DNA from: Codonopsis lanceolata
Taxonomy: Eukaryota > Streptophyta > Magnoliopsida > Asterales > Campanulaceae
DNA: 64,000 nt
NCBI GenBank assembly: GCA_013146195.2
Contig: CM028377.1
Span: 26,332,428-26,396,427 of the forward strand
Reading direction: 5' to 3'
Shown: positions 10,954 through 22,706 of the stretch, one piece after another
Numbering within the stretch: position 1 is the first letter of the stretch
Layout of the letters: every line of letters begins with the position of its first letter
Made by a program: the position numbers and the translations under genes
The notes under the pieces: model-generated
Seen by the model: only the letters and a program-made list of their open reading frames with translations
The model's database searches: none
What the model was told of the DNA's origin: nothing

Positions 10954-12010
10954 CAAATCTTGGACTGAGTTTCCCTTTAACGCCGAATCTCATAACTCCC
11001 CTGGTCGGTGAAACTTTAAGAAAGACATGATCTCCCACTTCAAATTCAAGCTCACGACGACGCTTATCTGCATATGATTTCTGTTGACTCTGTGCCATAA
11101 GAAGTTTCTTCTTGATCAACTGCACTTTATCTGACGTAATCTGTACTAGTTTCGGTCCCAAAAGTTTTCGCTCGCCGACTTCATCCCAACACGTAGGCGA
11201 TCTACACTTTCTTCTATATAATGCTTCGTACGGTGCCATATCAATACTTGCATGAAAGCTATTATTATATGTAAACTCAATTAATGGCAGATGGTCATCC
11301 CAATTCCCTTGCAAATCTAAGGTACAGGATCTCAGCATGTCCTTTAATGTCAGTATGGTTCGTTCGGATTGACCGTCGACCAGGGTGGAACGCGTACTCA
11401 TACTCAAATCGTGCCCCAAGCCTTACGTAGGCGCCCAAAACTTTGAAGTAAAAAACGGCGTCGCGATCGACACTATAGGCTGGAATCCCATGCAACCTGA
11501 TAACTTCATCAATATACAACTTTGTTAACTTCTCCAAGGAGTCAGTGATCTTAAAGGCAAGGAAGTGAGCTGACTTGGTCAATCGGTCTACAATAACCCA
11601 AATTGCGTTGTGCCCATTCTGCGTTCTAGGAATCCCACCACAAAATCCATAGTGATATGTTCCCACTTCCATTCAGGAATCGGCATTGACTGTAACATTC
11701 CCCCAGGTCGTTGATGTTCACTCTTGACCTGTTAACAAACTAAACACTTAGAGACAAATTCTGCGATTTTTCTTTTCATATTCTCCCACCAAAACGTCTC
11801 TTTCACATCTCGATACATTTTTGTACTCCCCGGATGTACCGCAAACCTTGAATTATGAGCCTCTTCTAACACCTCTCTTTTCAACTCCGGGTCAGATGGA
11901 ACACAAATTCTTCTTCCAAAGTGTAAGATACCATCCCCTCCGAGTCAAAAATTTATCTGAGCTCCCATCTCTACTCCTTCAGAAATTTTTACTAACGTCA
12001 GGTCAACTTT
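10954..12010 (-). pseudogene. Gypsy 1 integrase, zinc-binding and catalytic core
   Basis: On the minus strand the H2C2 zinc-binding region comes first (CLVC and QVKSEHQRPGG near 11690-11760, with an in-frame stop). The core follows: VDRLTKSAHF (first catalytic Asp), SVDRDAVFY (second Asp region) and GQSERT (Glu). Then come MAPYEALYRRKCRSP and VGDHVFLKVSPTRGVMRFG. The enzyme inserts retrotransposon cDNA. Frame breaks occur near 11300-11420. The protein is cut by the CACTA at 10953 and resumes at 1669. Confidence 0.85.
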
Positions 12011-12814
12011 CTAGGCTATCTTAATCCTTTCTAGTAACGACGGTTGCAAGCTCAAACGTGCCAAATATCCTTTTCCTCCTCTTACTCGTACTTCTAAACC
12101 CAAGCTCTTGATATCTTCGAGAATACCCTTCTCCCAAGTCAGCATCTTTGCCAACTTTCCTCTGTTCTTACGACTCAAGGCATCGGCCACCACATTGGCT
12201 TTGCCTGGATGGTACAAAATGGTGCAGTCATAATCCTTTAACAATTCTAACCACCTTCTCTGCCTCATGTTCAGCTCTTTTTGGGTAAAAATGTACTTAA
12301 GACTCTTGTGATCTGTGTAGATCTCGCACGTCACGCCATACAAGTAATGTCTCCAAATCTTCAATGTAAATACCACAGCAGCTAGTTCTAGATCGTGGGT
12401 TGGGTAATTTTTCTCAAAGTTCTTCAACTGTCGTGATGCATAGGCAATCACCTTTCCATTTTGCATTAGGACACACCCCAAACCTTTCAAGGAAGCATCA
12501 CTATAGATTACAAATCCATCTGTGCCTGATGGTACAGTGAGAATTGGTGCCGAAACCAATCTTTTCTTTAATTCTTGAAAGTTGGACTCACAGTCATTTG
12601 TCCACACGAACTTTACATTCTTCTGAGTTAGCTTAGTTAAAGTCGTTGCTATTTTCGAAAATCCTTCAACAAAGCGGGGATAATATCCTGCCAAGCCCAA
12701 GAAACTCCTAACTTTTGTTGCGGTCGTTGGTCTTTCCCAACTCATTATCGCTTCAATCTTGGCGGGTCTAATGCCCTTTGACACTACATGACCCAAGAAA
12801 GTTACTTCCTCCAT
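12011..12814 (-). pseudogene. Gypsy 1 reverse transcriptase thumb and RNase H
   Basis: A 267-codon open stretch with FLGHVVSKGI and VRSFLGLAGYYPRFV (RT connection), then RNase H motifs YSDASLKGLGCVLMQ, LELAAVVF, YTDHKSLKYIF and VADALSRK, supplying the Asp/Glu metal-binding residues. It is typical of plant chromoviruses. It is open here but separated from the RT palm by a frameshift near 12815-12855. Confidence 0.9.
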
Positions 12815-13551
12815 CCAAACTCACATTTCTTAAATTTGGCATACATTTCTCTTCCTCAAGATGCAGATACAGACCTCAAGTGTCGCTTTCGTGTTTTCTC
12901 GGTCTTCGAGTAAATCAAGATATCATCTATGAATACGATCACACAATGGTCTAAGAATCTCCTGAAAATCCTATTCATGAGATCCATGAAGGCAGCTGGG
13001 GCATTCGTAAGTCCAAAAGGCATCACCAAAAATTCATAATGTCCGTAGCGAGTCAGGAAGGCAGTCTTCGAAATATCTTCCTTCTTGACTCTCAGCTGAT
13101 GATATCCCGAGCGAAGATCAATTTTTGAAAAATAGCACTCTCCGTGCAACTGATCAAACAAGTCATCAATTCTAGGTAGTGGGTACTTATTCCTTATCGT
13201 AACCCGATTGAGTTCACTGTAGTCAATATGATCTCATACTTCCCATCCTTCTTCTTCACGAATAGATTTGGAGCACCCCAAGGTGAAAGTGAAAACACTG
13301 CCTAATCGGATATTTTTCTAATAACTCACATGCTGCTCTTTTAACTCCTTAAGTTCATCTGGCGCCATTCTATATGGTGCTTTAGAAATAGGCGCCGTCC
13401 TAGGTGCTAAATCAATTCCAAACTCTACTTCTCGCTCAGGTGGAATACCGGGCAAGTCTTCAGGAAATACATCCTTAAACTCCTTAACTACTGTGAGCGG
13501 CTCTAGTGTGACCCCTTCCTTTCGATTATCAATAATGGAGGCCATTATCAA
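12815..13551 (-). pseudogene. Gypsy 1 reverse transcriptase palm and fingers
   Basis: 13318-13551 has LPGIPPEREVEFGIDL and APYRMAPDELKELK, the approach to RT. 12856-13161 has KIDLRSGYHQLRV, MPFGLTNAPAAFMDLMN and FIDDILIYSK, the catalytic xxDD box. The stretch between them is broken by frameshifts. It would copy element RNA into DNA. Confidence 0.88.
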
Positions 13552-14044
13552 TAATGGAGGCCAAGAAGCCTTGACAACCCTTCCTTAGAAGTCTTCTTGC
13601 CTTCAGAGAAGAAATAAGACTAGATAAAACCGTCGGTTTAGATCCCTTAAAAGCGAAATTTGTCATCGACTTTGGTATGCAAAATACTACTTCCTTTTCG
13701 AAACAATCAACCTTAGCATGAAACGCTGACAACCAATCCATGCCTAAAATTAGATCGAAGTCCTGAATATCTAAAGGTAGTAAGTCAATAGGCATCTCTC
13801 TATCTTCTAGAATCAAAGAACACGACTTATATATTTCAGTGACAGGGATGGATTCCTTAGTAGGTGTATCTATCACTAAATCCACCTCCAAGCTTTGGGA
13901 AGACAGTTCCGTACGACGTGCAAGTGAGGTACTTATTATCGAGTGTGTGGCTCCAGGATCGATTAATGCATAAACTTCACGAGAGTAAAGTCGAACGGTA
14001 CCTGTCACCACGTCATTTGTTGCTCTGGCATCTCTGGCTGTCAT
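13529..14044 (-). pseudogene. Gypsy 1 aspartic protease
   Basis: Contains ALIDPGATHSIISTSLA, the active-site region of the chromovirus retropepsin (D-P-G-A variant common in this lineage), followed by LPLDIQDFDLILGMDWL. It processes the Gag-Pol polyprotein. The reading frame is open for about 170 codons, then shifts into the RT frame. Confidence 0.85.
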
Positions 14045-15400
14045 AGCAAAAATTCTTCCTTGTCCCCTTGGGTTGGCCTTATCCTCCCTATTTGCTCCTT
14101 GATTATTACCAGCTTTCGGTGATTCTGAGCAGTCTCTAGATTTATGTCCTACCTTTCCACAATTGAATCATGCCCCCTTAGTCCAAAAACATGGCTCTGC
14201 TCCGTGTTTTCCCCCACATCCGCCACAAGCTTGATTATTGTTCTCGTTGGTATTCCAAAATCGAATTACGCCACCGATTCGGTTTTGACCTTAATCTCGA
14301 CTACGCCACCTGCCTGTTTGGACCTTGATTTGCCTTACTCCACCGATTCTCCGCCGATTATTCTCGATTAAAGTTCCGATTCGTCCTGTTGAACCCCGTT
14401 GTTGTTCTCTATGTTCTTCCTTTTATTCTCATTATTACTTCCTTGGTAGCCCGACCGATCTCGAGAGTCGTTTCCAATACTCTCAAAATTTCTCTTCTTC
14501 TCTCATCCTTCTTTTCTCGATAGTCTTTTGATAATCGCTCCAATATCCTAGCTCTGGTCCACGACTTCAAATAAGATGCCTCAGAATCAGAAGCGATCAA
14601 CCGATGGCGAATTCTCCATTGAGGCCCTCTCAAACATTCTGGCCTTTTGCTTGTAATGAGCGAGTCCTGGAGCGTACTTCGACAACTCCGTGAACTTAAT
14701 GGCATACTCATCTACTGTCATCTTTCCTTGCTCTAGATTAAGGAATTCTTTCAAATTATTATCACGCATGCTCTCCGGGAAATATTTTTTATTAAAGACC
14801 TCAAGAAATGCTTCCCATGTATATTCTCCTAACCCAATTGCTTCAAGAATCCCAATTATGATTCCCACCATTTAGCTTAGCCTCGAATTTGAACGTTGAA
14901 GAGTAACTTTGTCACTTGTGAGAGTCATAGTCCTAAAAATCTTGTTCATGCTTTCAATCCATAACTCCGGCTTAATGGTTCTCGGTTCGAAAGTCTGAGG
15001 GCTTCTCTTTTGGAAGATGTCCAATGGGTCCTTTACTATTGGCCCAGGTTGATGTGTCGCAGTCGTGGTCATGGGGTAGCAATCGCATAGACGCCTAAGC
15101 AGTGTGCAAGTAGGTATTTCGTACCTGTGTGGATTATCCCGATTCCTATTTCCCCACCGTGGCTTCAGTGCTATAGTTTGAAGTAGCGCAAAAAGAGTAG
15201 GGTCTACTGGCGTTGGGCCAGCAGCTGTTGCATTAGACTAGTTTGTTGTACGCTCTAGTTCATTAGTGTTCACGTTTGGTGCAGATACGCTATATTCTCC
15301 CACACTCTCGGAAATGGAGTTCACAGTGACCCTAGCAGCTCGAGTACCCCTACCACATCCACGACCACGAGTTCCAGCGTGACCTCCTCATGCCATTAGG
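14045..15400 (-). pseudogene. Gypsy 1 Gag with two zinc knuckles
   Basis: A retrotransposon-gag domain is seen in EAFLEVFNKKYFPESMRD and LEQGKMTVDEYAIKFTELSKY (14587-14871). Zinc knuckles lie near 14140-14240: one reads CGGCGGKHGAEPC, and the next reads FNCGKVGHKSRDC after a stop codon. The N-terminus near 15230-15400 is rich in Gly and Arg (GTRGRGCGRG). Gag forms the virus-like particle. Several stops and frameshifts show it is dead. The start is placed at an ATG near 15395, which is followed at once by a stop codon. Confidence 0.75.
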
Positions 15401-16225
15401 CACTGAGATAGAAACGTTGAGACGTCAATAAGGTTTAGGGTCACTACTCTTATGGTGGCATAGTTCGATCAGTATGACATCATAAGACAATTTGGCATAA
15501 ATCGTCAAGTTCTAAGGAGTACACTATACAAAGTTACACATTCATACACTAAAAAAAAACCAAAATTCATTTATTTCAAATTTCATTTAATTGTCTAATA
15601 AATAAAAATCGGAAGCTCTAAGTACGTTCCATTGCTCAAATAACAAAAGCAACAAGAAAAAAAAATGTCCTCCAATTTCTACTTTAGGTGGCCATAATCC
15701 AACTAGATCCTTCATTCAGGAAAAATTTCCTATCTAATTATCTTTCGCCTGGGTGTTTTCGTCCTCACTTGGGTCAGATTCTTCTTCACTTCAATTCACT
15801 ATATTAATCATTGGATTGACATCCGCCTCGATGTCCACTATCTCCTCATCTTCCTCACCATCTTCCTCAAAGTCTTCTGGATCCTCTTCCACAACCGGTC
15901 CGTTATCTATGGCCATTTGGACCGCATCCCAAGCATTCTTAACCAGAATTGTTATCTTCACCGCTCGACTTCCGTGATTGGCTCTCCTAGCATCATCTAT
16001 TTCATCGAAGGGCCTAAAAGGGCATACCTGTGCCGCTCATCACCTTCATCATCTCCTTGGTTTGTTCTAGTAGGTTCTGTTCTCATCTACTAGCAACCGA
16101 TTATCATTTCTTAGTATGGCGGGTTGTCATTCCTTAGCTTGGTTTTCATGTCTCAATACATGGTTAGTCTCCTCAAGCTCGACTCTATTCTTGTCTACAT
16201 TGTATTCAATCTTGTTCTAAAGAGT
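15401..16225 (-). other. Decayed retroelement DNA next to the assembly gap
   Basis: No 5' LTR or primer site is recognisable. On the minus strand 15750-16200 reads as a broken coiled-coil-like stretch (KNRVELEETNHVLRHENQ) followed by an acidic stretch (EEDPEDFEEDGEEDEE). Similar acidic, coiled stretches accompany gag regions of some plant gypsy elements, but ownership by gypsy 1 is inference. Confidence 0.4.
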
Positions 16226-16325
16226 NNNNNNNNNNNNNNNNNNNNNNNNNNNNNNNNNNNNNNNNNNNNNNNNNNNNNNNNNNNNNNNNNNNNNNNNNNN
16301 NNNNNNNNNNNNNNNNNNNNNNNNN
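16226..16325. other. Assembly gap, 100 N
   Basis: Exactly 100 N, the conventional placeholder for a gap of unknown size. Sequence on the two sides belongs to different retroelement parts: decayed gag-like DNA on the left, an Athila RT on the right. The ORFs spanning it are artefacts. Confidence 0.98.
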
Positions 16326-16731
16326 TTTCAAGAATTTGGTCAATAAATGGCAAAGGAAAGTGGTCTTTCCTAGTTGCCGCATTTAATTTACGCAAATCGA
16401 TACACATTCTATAACCAGCTATAGTCCTTGTAGGGACTAATTCATCTTTCTCATTTTAACAACAAGTAATTCTGACTTTTTAGGAACTACTTGAACAGAC
16501 TAACCCATTTACTATCGATATAGGGTAAATTATACCCGCATCTAAGAGCTTAAGAACTTCTTTCCTAACGCCTTCTTCCATGTGTGGGTTAAGTCTTCTT
16601 TGTCTTTCTCTTGAAGGTTTACTACCTTCTTCTAAATGTATTTTATGCATGCACATAGAGGGACTAATTCCTTTTAAGTCGCCTAAAGACCATCCTAAAG
16701 CTTCTCTATGTGTCCATAAAACTTTTAACAA
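16326..16731 (-). pseudogene. Athila reverse transcriptase, N-terminal part
   Basis: Reads LLDAGIIYPI and, after a frame break, MCIDLRKLNAATRKDHFPLP and FIDQILE, then meets the gap. Upstream LGWSLGDLKGISPSMCMHKI is the usual lead-in. The catalytic box lies beyond the gap. Confidence 0.85.
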
Positions 16732-17660
16732 ACTTGCTTCTTGCTTTTCTTAAGTCGGTTGCTATAATAATAACAGTAAGTGTTACCTTCCCTAAAATGC
16801 ATATTTTAAATGGGATGGTAATGGCTTTAATTTTCGACTTTGGGAGAATTAATGGAAGGCATAAATTCGAATTTTCTACTTTAATAGTTTCTTTTATTTT
16901 AGCCTCATTATTCTCTTCTTGCTTTTCATCCTTATTTTCTTCCTCAATATCTTCTATCTCAATTTCTTCAAAGAGAGATTTTAGAATCTCTACTTCGTCA
17001 TCTTTGATTTCATAACTTTCTTCTACTACTTTCTCAAACTCATCAGAATTATTTTCGATTCTCTTTTTTTATTTCTTTTCTTCTATCTTTTTTTACTAGC
17101 TTCTAACTTTTCTTTCTCTAATCTTTCTTCTTCTTCTATTTCTCTTTCAATTTCCTCAATGTCAATTTTTATGGGAGGGATAGGGCTATCATCATAGACA
17201 ATAAATCTATCTCTCTCATAATCTTCCTCTTCTTCAAAAGTTTCTTGATAATTTTTCAATCTCATCTATTGAAAAACAGCACTCATGTCACTAGGTCTAT
17301 TCATAGCATCGAACACAGAGATTTCAACTGTTTCTCCTAGGACTGACATTGTGAGTTTACCATTTTTCACATTAATCATTGTATTGGCAGTTGCCATAAA
17401 TGGTCTACCTAACAATATTGGGACTTCATTATTGGTGCAAATCTTCCTTTCCATCTCTAGAACCACAAAGTCAACTGCTATAATCAATTTATCAACCTGA
17501 ACTAGGATATCTTCCACTATACCCAAAGGATATTTAAGCGAACGATCGCCTAATTGCAATTGCATAGTAGTGGGTTTTAGTTCTCCTAAACCTAATCTGT
17601 TTATAGACCGCAAAGGCATCAAATTAATACTTGCTCCTAAATCTAGCATTGCTTTCATCT
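16732..17660 (-). pseudogene. Athila protease and acidic linker
   Basis: 17266-17658 encodes MLDLGASINLMPLRSINRLG with LGELKPTTMQLQLGDRS and ILLGRPFMATANTMI, the Athila retropepsin. 17083-17265 encodes a Glu-rich linker (IEEIEREIEEEERLEKEK). The segment from 16732 toward 17083 is mostly frame-broken linker before RT. The protease frame itself is open. Confidence 0.8.
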
Positions 17661-19591
17661 TTTTAGAGCTTCCAAGGAGACTTGGATATTAAACTACCGG
17701 TCTTTCAACTTAGGTGGTAACGGGTTCGGGTTGTAAACAGAACGACCGACGCTTTTCGAAACAACAATCTTTTCATTGTTTTCAAACTTGTGTTTCTTAG
17801 AGTGAAGATCTTTGAAAAACTTTGCATAAGCTGGAATATTTTTAATAACATTAAGCAAAGGTAAATTAACATTTACTTTGGATAACATATTATAAATTTC
17901 CGTGAATTGTTTGTCCATTCGGTTTTTCATAAGCTTCTTGAACGGAATTGAGAGAACATAGGGTGGTGGAGCCACAAGGTTCCTCTTCTTCTTGATCTAA
18001 TTCTTTTTCTACTTCAATTGTATTATCTTTATTTTGAATTTCTTCTTCTTTTTCTTGTTCCTTATTTGGAACCTCTACTTCTACTTCTACTTCTTTTTCT
18101 TTTTCTACCTCTTGATTACTTAAATCATTACTATCACTATCTTTTTCGATTTCTTTTTCTATTACTTTTTCAGAATTCTCTACTGTAGCAGGCACATCAG
18201 AAGAAGGATCAGAATTACTTACCTCTTCACCTATCACCTTACCGCTTCGCAAGACGGTGATTGACTTAGCTTGCTCAGTTTGACTAGGGAACTTCCCTTC
18301 TTCTCTTTTATTTGCTTCAGAACTTTCAATATGTTTCTTCAGATTTTCAATTTCTTCAAGCATGTACTTCATCAAAGCTGCTTGACCTTTACTAGCTACT
18401 TCTTGCTTGGGAACTTCTTCAATTCTCAACTGGTTTTGATTTGGCAATTGTGGAGGTTGTGGTGGTTGAGGTTGGAATTGTTGAGGTTGCAAAGGCTTAT
18501 TTCCTCCCCAAGAAAAGTTAGGATGATTCCTCCAACCAGGATTATATGTATTTGAATAGGGATCATTCCTTGGCCTTTGAGGGTACATATTCATAGCATT
18601 AGCCTGTTCAGAATACATAGCACTTGACGGACAAAAATTAGTAGCATGAGAATATAATCCACATAAAGCACATGCTTCTTGAATTTGCCAATTTTCAAAT
18701 TGAGCTTGTGTATTTGAATTATCTTGCAATTGATATAGGCTCCTATTTTTACCTCTAGCACTTTTCTGTTGGGAATTAATACTTAGCATCTCAAATAATT
18801 CTTCTAATGCTTCTGGTGTCATTCTATTAATAGAACCACCAGCTGCACTATCAACCATAGTTTGTAAGCCTGGCGAAAGACCATGATAAAATTGAAGCAC
18901 TAACACATGTTGAGCCAAATTATGATGAGGACACATAATAAGCAGATTTTTAAATCTATCCCATGACTCATGGAATGTTTCACAGTTCATTTTAGAATGA
19001 CATGATTTGTTTTCTATACTCTGTAAGAGATGCATGTTTGTAAAATTTGCTCATAAACAAATCATATAATTGTGCCCAAGTATAAACACTATTTGGTGTT
19101 AGGTTCATAAACCATCTCTTTGCCAATTCTTTTAATGCACTGGGAAAATATTTCATTTTAATTTGATCTTCAGTCAACCCTCCTAAAGGAAAAGTACTCA
19201 TCATGTATTCATATTCTCTTAAGAAGCTGACAGGATCTTCATGGGGCATCCCATGAAAAGATGGTATGGCATTAAAATAATGTCCTTTTAGCTCAAAATT
19301 CCTAACAGCGTCTGGCAAGACTAGACATGATGTCACCACATTTAATGAAGGTCTACTGAAGTCATTAATAGTTCTTTGATTCCTATTGACTGGGTCAACT
19401 AGGTTTTCAGGATTACGATTATTGTTATTTTCTTCCATTGTAGGATCAACCAGAGGATCCTCTTGATTCAACTGATCTTGATTATCAAGCTCGAAAGCTA
19501 GATTTTCAAAATATTCTTGGTATCTTTTAACAATATTTATATCTTGATCTAAGTCTACCAATTTAGGATTTAAAGATCTACGACCTTGCAT
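17661..19591 (-). pseudogene. Athila Gag
   Basis: 18992-19591 holds the N-terminal part, starting MQGRRSLNPKLVDLDQDINI, with NFELKGHYFNAIPSFHGMP, DPVSFLREYEYMMSTFPLGG and WFMNLTPNSVYTWAQLYDLF. After one frameshift near 19000, 17890-19035 continues with CALCGLYSHATNFC (zinc knuckle, C-x2-C-x4-H-x4-C), then NPGWRNHPNFSWGGN and a Pro/Gln-rich and then Glu/Lys-rich tail. 17694-17975 has MDKQFTEIYNMLSKVNVNLP and IPAYAKFFKDL, the conserved stretch before protease. It would build the particle. Only a few frameshifts separate the pieces. Confidence 0.88.
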
Positions 19592-19755
19592 AAAAATAAA
19601 TTAAAGCAATTTAAAAACAAATAACTATTAAAATAAAATAAAATAAAATAAAATCTTTTTGTATTTTTATTTTTTATAAAAACAGAAAATTAAACTAAAA
19701 ACTAAATTAAATTAAAAACTACGCTACCTACAAACTAACTACGTGAACTAGCTTG

Positions 19756-19773
19756 TCCCCGGCAACGGCGCCA
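19756..19773 (-). other. Athila primer-binding site, tRNA-Asp type
   Basis: Minus strand TGGCGCCGTTGCCGGGGA is complementary to the 3' end of plant tRNA-Asp, the known Athila primer. It lies 6 bp inside the LTR. Confidence 0.9.
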
Positions 19774-19779
19774 AAAACT

Positions 19780-21095
19780 TGATCGATGTCTTATTTTAAT
19801 TATTTCCTTGCAAGCGGACAAGACTATTATAGAATAGAATTGGAAGCAAGGGTCGAACCCACAGAGACAAGTGATCACGAACAGTGCGATTATTGGTAGC
19901 AAATTATTAACCTAAGGGGGTTTTTATTGTTTAATTCTACTCTAAACTACTAGTTACAGATGTTTAACTAATTAGACAGTAATAGCAGATATGAAGATCT
20001 TATGGTGAGTGGAAATCTAGGATTCTGGGTTTCACTTATATCTCCTTTATGTTCAATTCATAATAATGTCATTCAATGTCTTGGGTTCGTTCACTAAAAA
20101 TAGATATAGTCTGTTGAACAATTGGTTCAGCCTCCATCCCCGCAAAATTCACCCATTCTATATCCTAAGCACAGGAACTATCAATCTAGCTGTCACCTAG
20201 ATTTATGATCTATCTGTCACCTAGATCATGTAAGAACCTGGTCCTAACTTATCACTCTCGTGCTTCGATAGGTCCAATTTATTGTGTTGGTGAGCCTATG
20301 TACGACATATGCACTTGGTCATGCAGTTATCCGCACCTCTAAGCCTTTATTATTTGCGATTACATTCATTTGTTCAAAGCAAAATAATATAGGGGTTGAT
20401 AAACAACACAATCAACAAGCATTGAATAGACATATATATAAGAATCAAAACATAAATTCGATACAAGTTACCTCCCACCTCCTAGATTATGGATGATTTA
20501 GTTCATCATCGACAATGAACAGCACATGGAGATGAATGGATACATGATTTGATCTTCAATACTTGAAATTACAAAACCTAACTATGTTATACAATCTAAA
20601 ACTACCTAAAATCTATGAAAAGAGAGCTTCCAGACGTCCTCCTCTCCCTTAGGCTCGGCATCTGACTTCTATATATACTCGGGAGTTGCGATTGAATCGA
20701 ATGACTGTGTGAAAATCCGAAAAGGTCGCATTCTGCCTACCTTGCGGTCACAAGGTGCTGGATACCTTGCGTCCGCAAGGTCTCCAGTACATCCGGGCTT
20801 TGATTTCTTTGATTGTTTCTCTGATGGTCAACACTGCCTACCTTGCGGTCGCAAGGTCTGAGGCACCTTGCGTCCGCAAGGTGTCCAGTTTGTGCAGTCT
20901 TCATTTTTCTTCAATTTTTCTCTTCCTTGTAATTTGCACTTAAAACCCTGGAGTTTCGCGTATTTTCACAATAATCCTGAAACTTACAAAACTCACCGAA
21001 AACATATATTAGTACGCAAAAGACTCGTGAAATAGCATAATTTAAGTCATAGAAGTATATAAAATCGACGTATAAAATACATCGATCAGCATACA
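19780..21095 (-). mobile_element. Athila 5' LTR
   Basis: A 1316-bp stretch, on the minus strand beginning TGTATGCTGATCGATG and ending GACATCGATCA six bases before the primer-binding site. The near-inverse GATCGATGT/ACATCGATC sequences lie at both ends. The LTR contains two copies of a hairpin pair (20739-20882). Short ORFs in it are not genes. The partner LTR is missing, so the outer edge is placed by the TG terminus only. Confidence 0.8.
20739..20882. repeat. Tandem pair of hairpin doublets in the Athila LTR
   Basis: Four 18-bp near-perfect palindromes with a two-base centre lie at 20739, 20764, 20840 and 20865. They are ACCTTGCGGTCACAAGGT (one mismatch), ACCTTGCGTCCGCAAGGT, ACCTTGCGGTCGCAAGGT and ACCTTGCGTCCGCAAGGT. 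The doublet repeats at 101-bp spacing, so it is a tandem duplication whose palindromic cores stayed nearly constant while the spacers diverged. Confidence 0.85.
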
Positions 21096-22706
21096 TTAAC
21101 AACCTAAGATTTGGAAGTGGAACCCCATGTTCGTAACTTCAACTTTCTCCCTTCTATTTAAAGTTCCAAAATCTCTCCATCTGCTTCCTGTCTTGCGTCC
21201 CTTCTTTTCATTGTTCTGCTGCAATGTTTCAATAAGCAGAGAACATAAAGATGTCAATAAATGTTGAGTGGTAACGATTTACGGGACATTTGGTAACTGC
21301 TGTAATTTTGTTTGAGGAATGCTTCATACTAATCATACAAGGTGGACACGAATCATTAAGCTTCTTATTTGACTGGAAACTATTGATATGTTTGACTGGA
21401 AACATAAGGCAGTGACTAAAATCTTTTCGAAGGTATGAACACTTAATAATGTTTAGGATTGCGAGTGACATTGTCAATCTAACAATTTTCAATCATAGAA
21501 TATATGTGGGATTCCAAGTTCATTATCGAGTCTTTTCTTGTAAATTATAATTCCTTTTGGTATATTAAGCAAGTGACGACATCCCTTTGAGTTATATATA
21601 TATAGTCCTAGGAATTCTCCACTTTAGTTTCCTTTTTTGGCACTCTTGCTGTTTACAACAGATATATATTTGTTGCAACAAAAAATGCTGCATATTACCT
21701 GAGCAATTCCTATGTGCTATAACCAGCAATATGTCTGCTTGAATGGAAGACCAAGGATTGATCATAACCACAAGCAAGTTGCTACAAAAGTTATCAATGG
21801 AGCTACTAAACACTTTAAAATACAATTAAGCACTTTGAATCACCTAATTCGGGTCTATATTCATCAAGTTATGACCATTCAAAACCCAGGTTACTAACCA
21901 GGATTTCTACTAACAGTTTCACAAACACAGCGGTGGTTCAAGACCCAATTGAGATACTTCCCGACTTCAGAATTTTATGAAAATTTACAGGTAACTACCT
22001 AACACATATAAATACGACATATCCAAAATTTAGCCCATTTCCATGAACGGAATTGCTACAGATATTTTCAGAAAATGGTCCAAAACAGGGTCTGCACTTG
22101 ATTGAAAGTTAAAACGTTGTGCACCCCGGAGGTTTGAAGCAGTTTTGCACTTAGATTTTTTAATTCATGTTTATATAAGCATTTCCATGAACTAATATAG
22201 TGCCTACTTCAATAATGAAGCCACACATGACATGTTTCTTCATACCAGAGACTATTTCATGTTAGTTATGGCAAGAGTTTATGTAGTTGGCTGTATTTCA
22301 CGCATCAGACCATGAAGTTAAGCCATGCATGTTTAAACTCTTGCTGAAACTTTGTTCTAGGTACTAACTATCAATGAGAGAAAGCATTGCAGTAAAATGA
22401 ACAACATAAGTCTATAGATTCTTTTGATTTTATATATAATTGTAAGTTGTTCTTTCTAGAATCGCTTGCAACAAAATGATCTTTTGACTCATTACTGTAG
22501 AAAATAATACTGGTGAAAAAAAATTCCTAATACATAATGCAGATGTTTGTAAGGTCTAGACCCCTACTTAGTAAGAGGGGTTTAAAACATGTAGTTTGTA
22601 CCTCACCCTCTCATTTTGCTAGTGCAAGTAATTCATTATCTTTTTCATTGGGTTCATTGTTTCATTTTGTTTGCTAATTAACTTTTAATCTTTATTTGCT
22701 TCCGTA
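21096..22706. other. Intergenic DNA, no feature recognised
   Basis: AT-rich, with only short chance ORFs. No conserved protein motif, RNA gene or terminal repeat was found by reading. Confidence 0.5.

Larger units (their letters stand above)
1294..15400 (-). mobile_element. Ty3/gypsy chromovirus (Tekay-like), internal region, split by a CACTA element
   Basis: Minus-strand order is gag, zinc knuckles, protease, reverse transcriptase, RNase H, integrase and a chromodomain-like C-terminus, the Ty3/gypsy order. The end of the polyprotein (1338-1669) is separated from the rest (10954 onward) by a 9.28-kb DNA transposon. The tail resembles the Tekay/Del chromovirus end (HVSMLRKY, then TWE). No 5' LTR or primer-binding site is visible above 15400. 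The frame is broken several times, so this is an inactive copy. The lineage call is from motif recognition, not a tree. Confidence 0.85.
16326..21095 (-). mobile_element. Athila-type Ty3/gypsy element, 5' part only
   Basis: Minus-strand order from 21095 downward: LTR, tRNA-Asp primer site, gag with zinc knuckle, protease (DLGASINLMP), linker, and start of RT. Then the sequence stops at the N gap. The primer choice and the gag and protease motifs are characteristic of the Athila lineage. RNase H, integrase and the 3' LTR are not in the window, so no target-site duplication can be checked. Confidence 0.85.

Noticed and set aside
10360..10968. Six or more overlapping ORFs with repeated 'WDGF' and 'FGRA' peptides
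   Set aside because: They are translations of the CACTA subterminal DNA repeat in all frames.
16124..16414. ORFs running through the N block
   Set aside because: They cross an assembly gap and join unrelated text.
18271..18555. 94-codon plus-strand ORF
   Set aside because: It is the antisense shadow of the Athila gag.
19845..19870. tRNA T-arm-like GGTCGAACCC
   Set aside because: No cloverleaf can be built around it. It lies in the Athila LTR.
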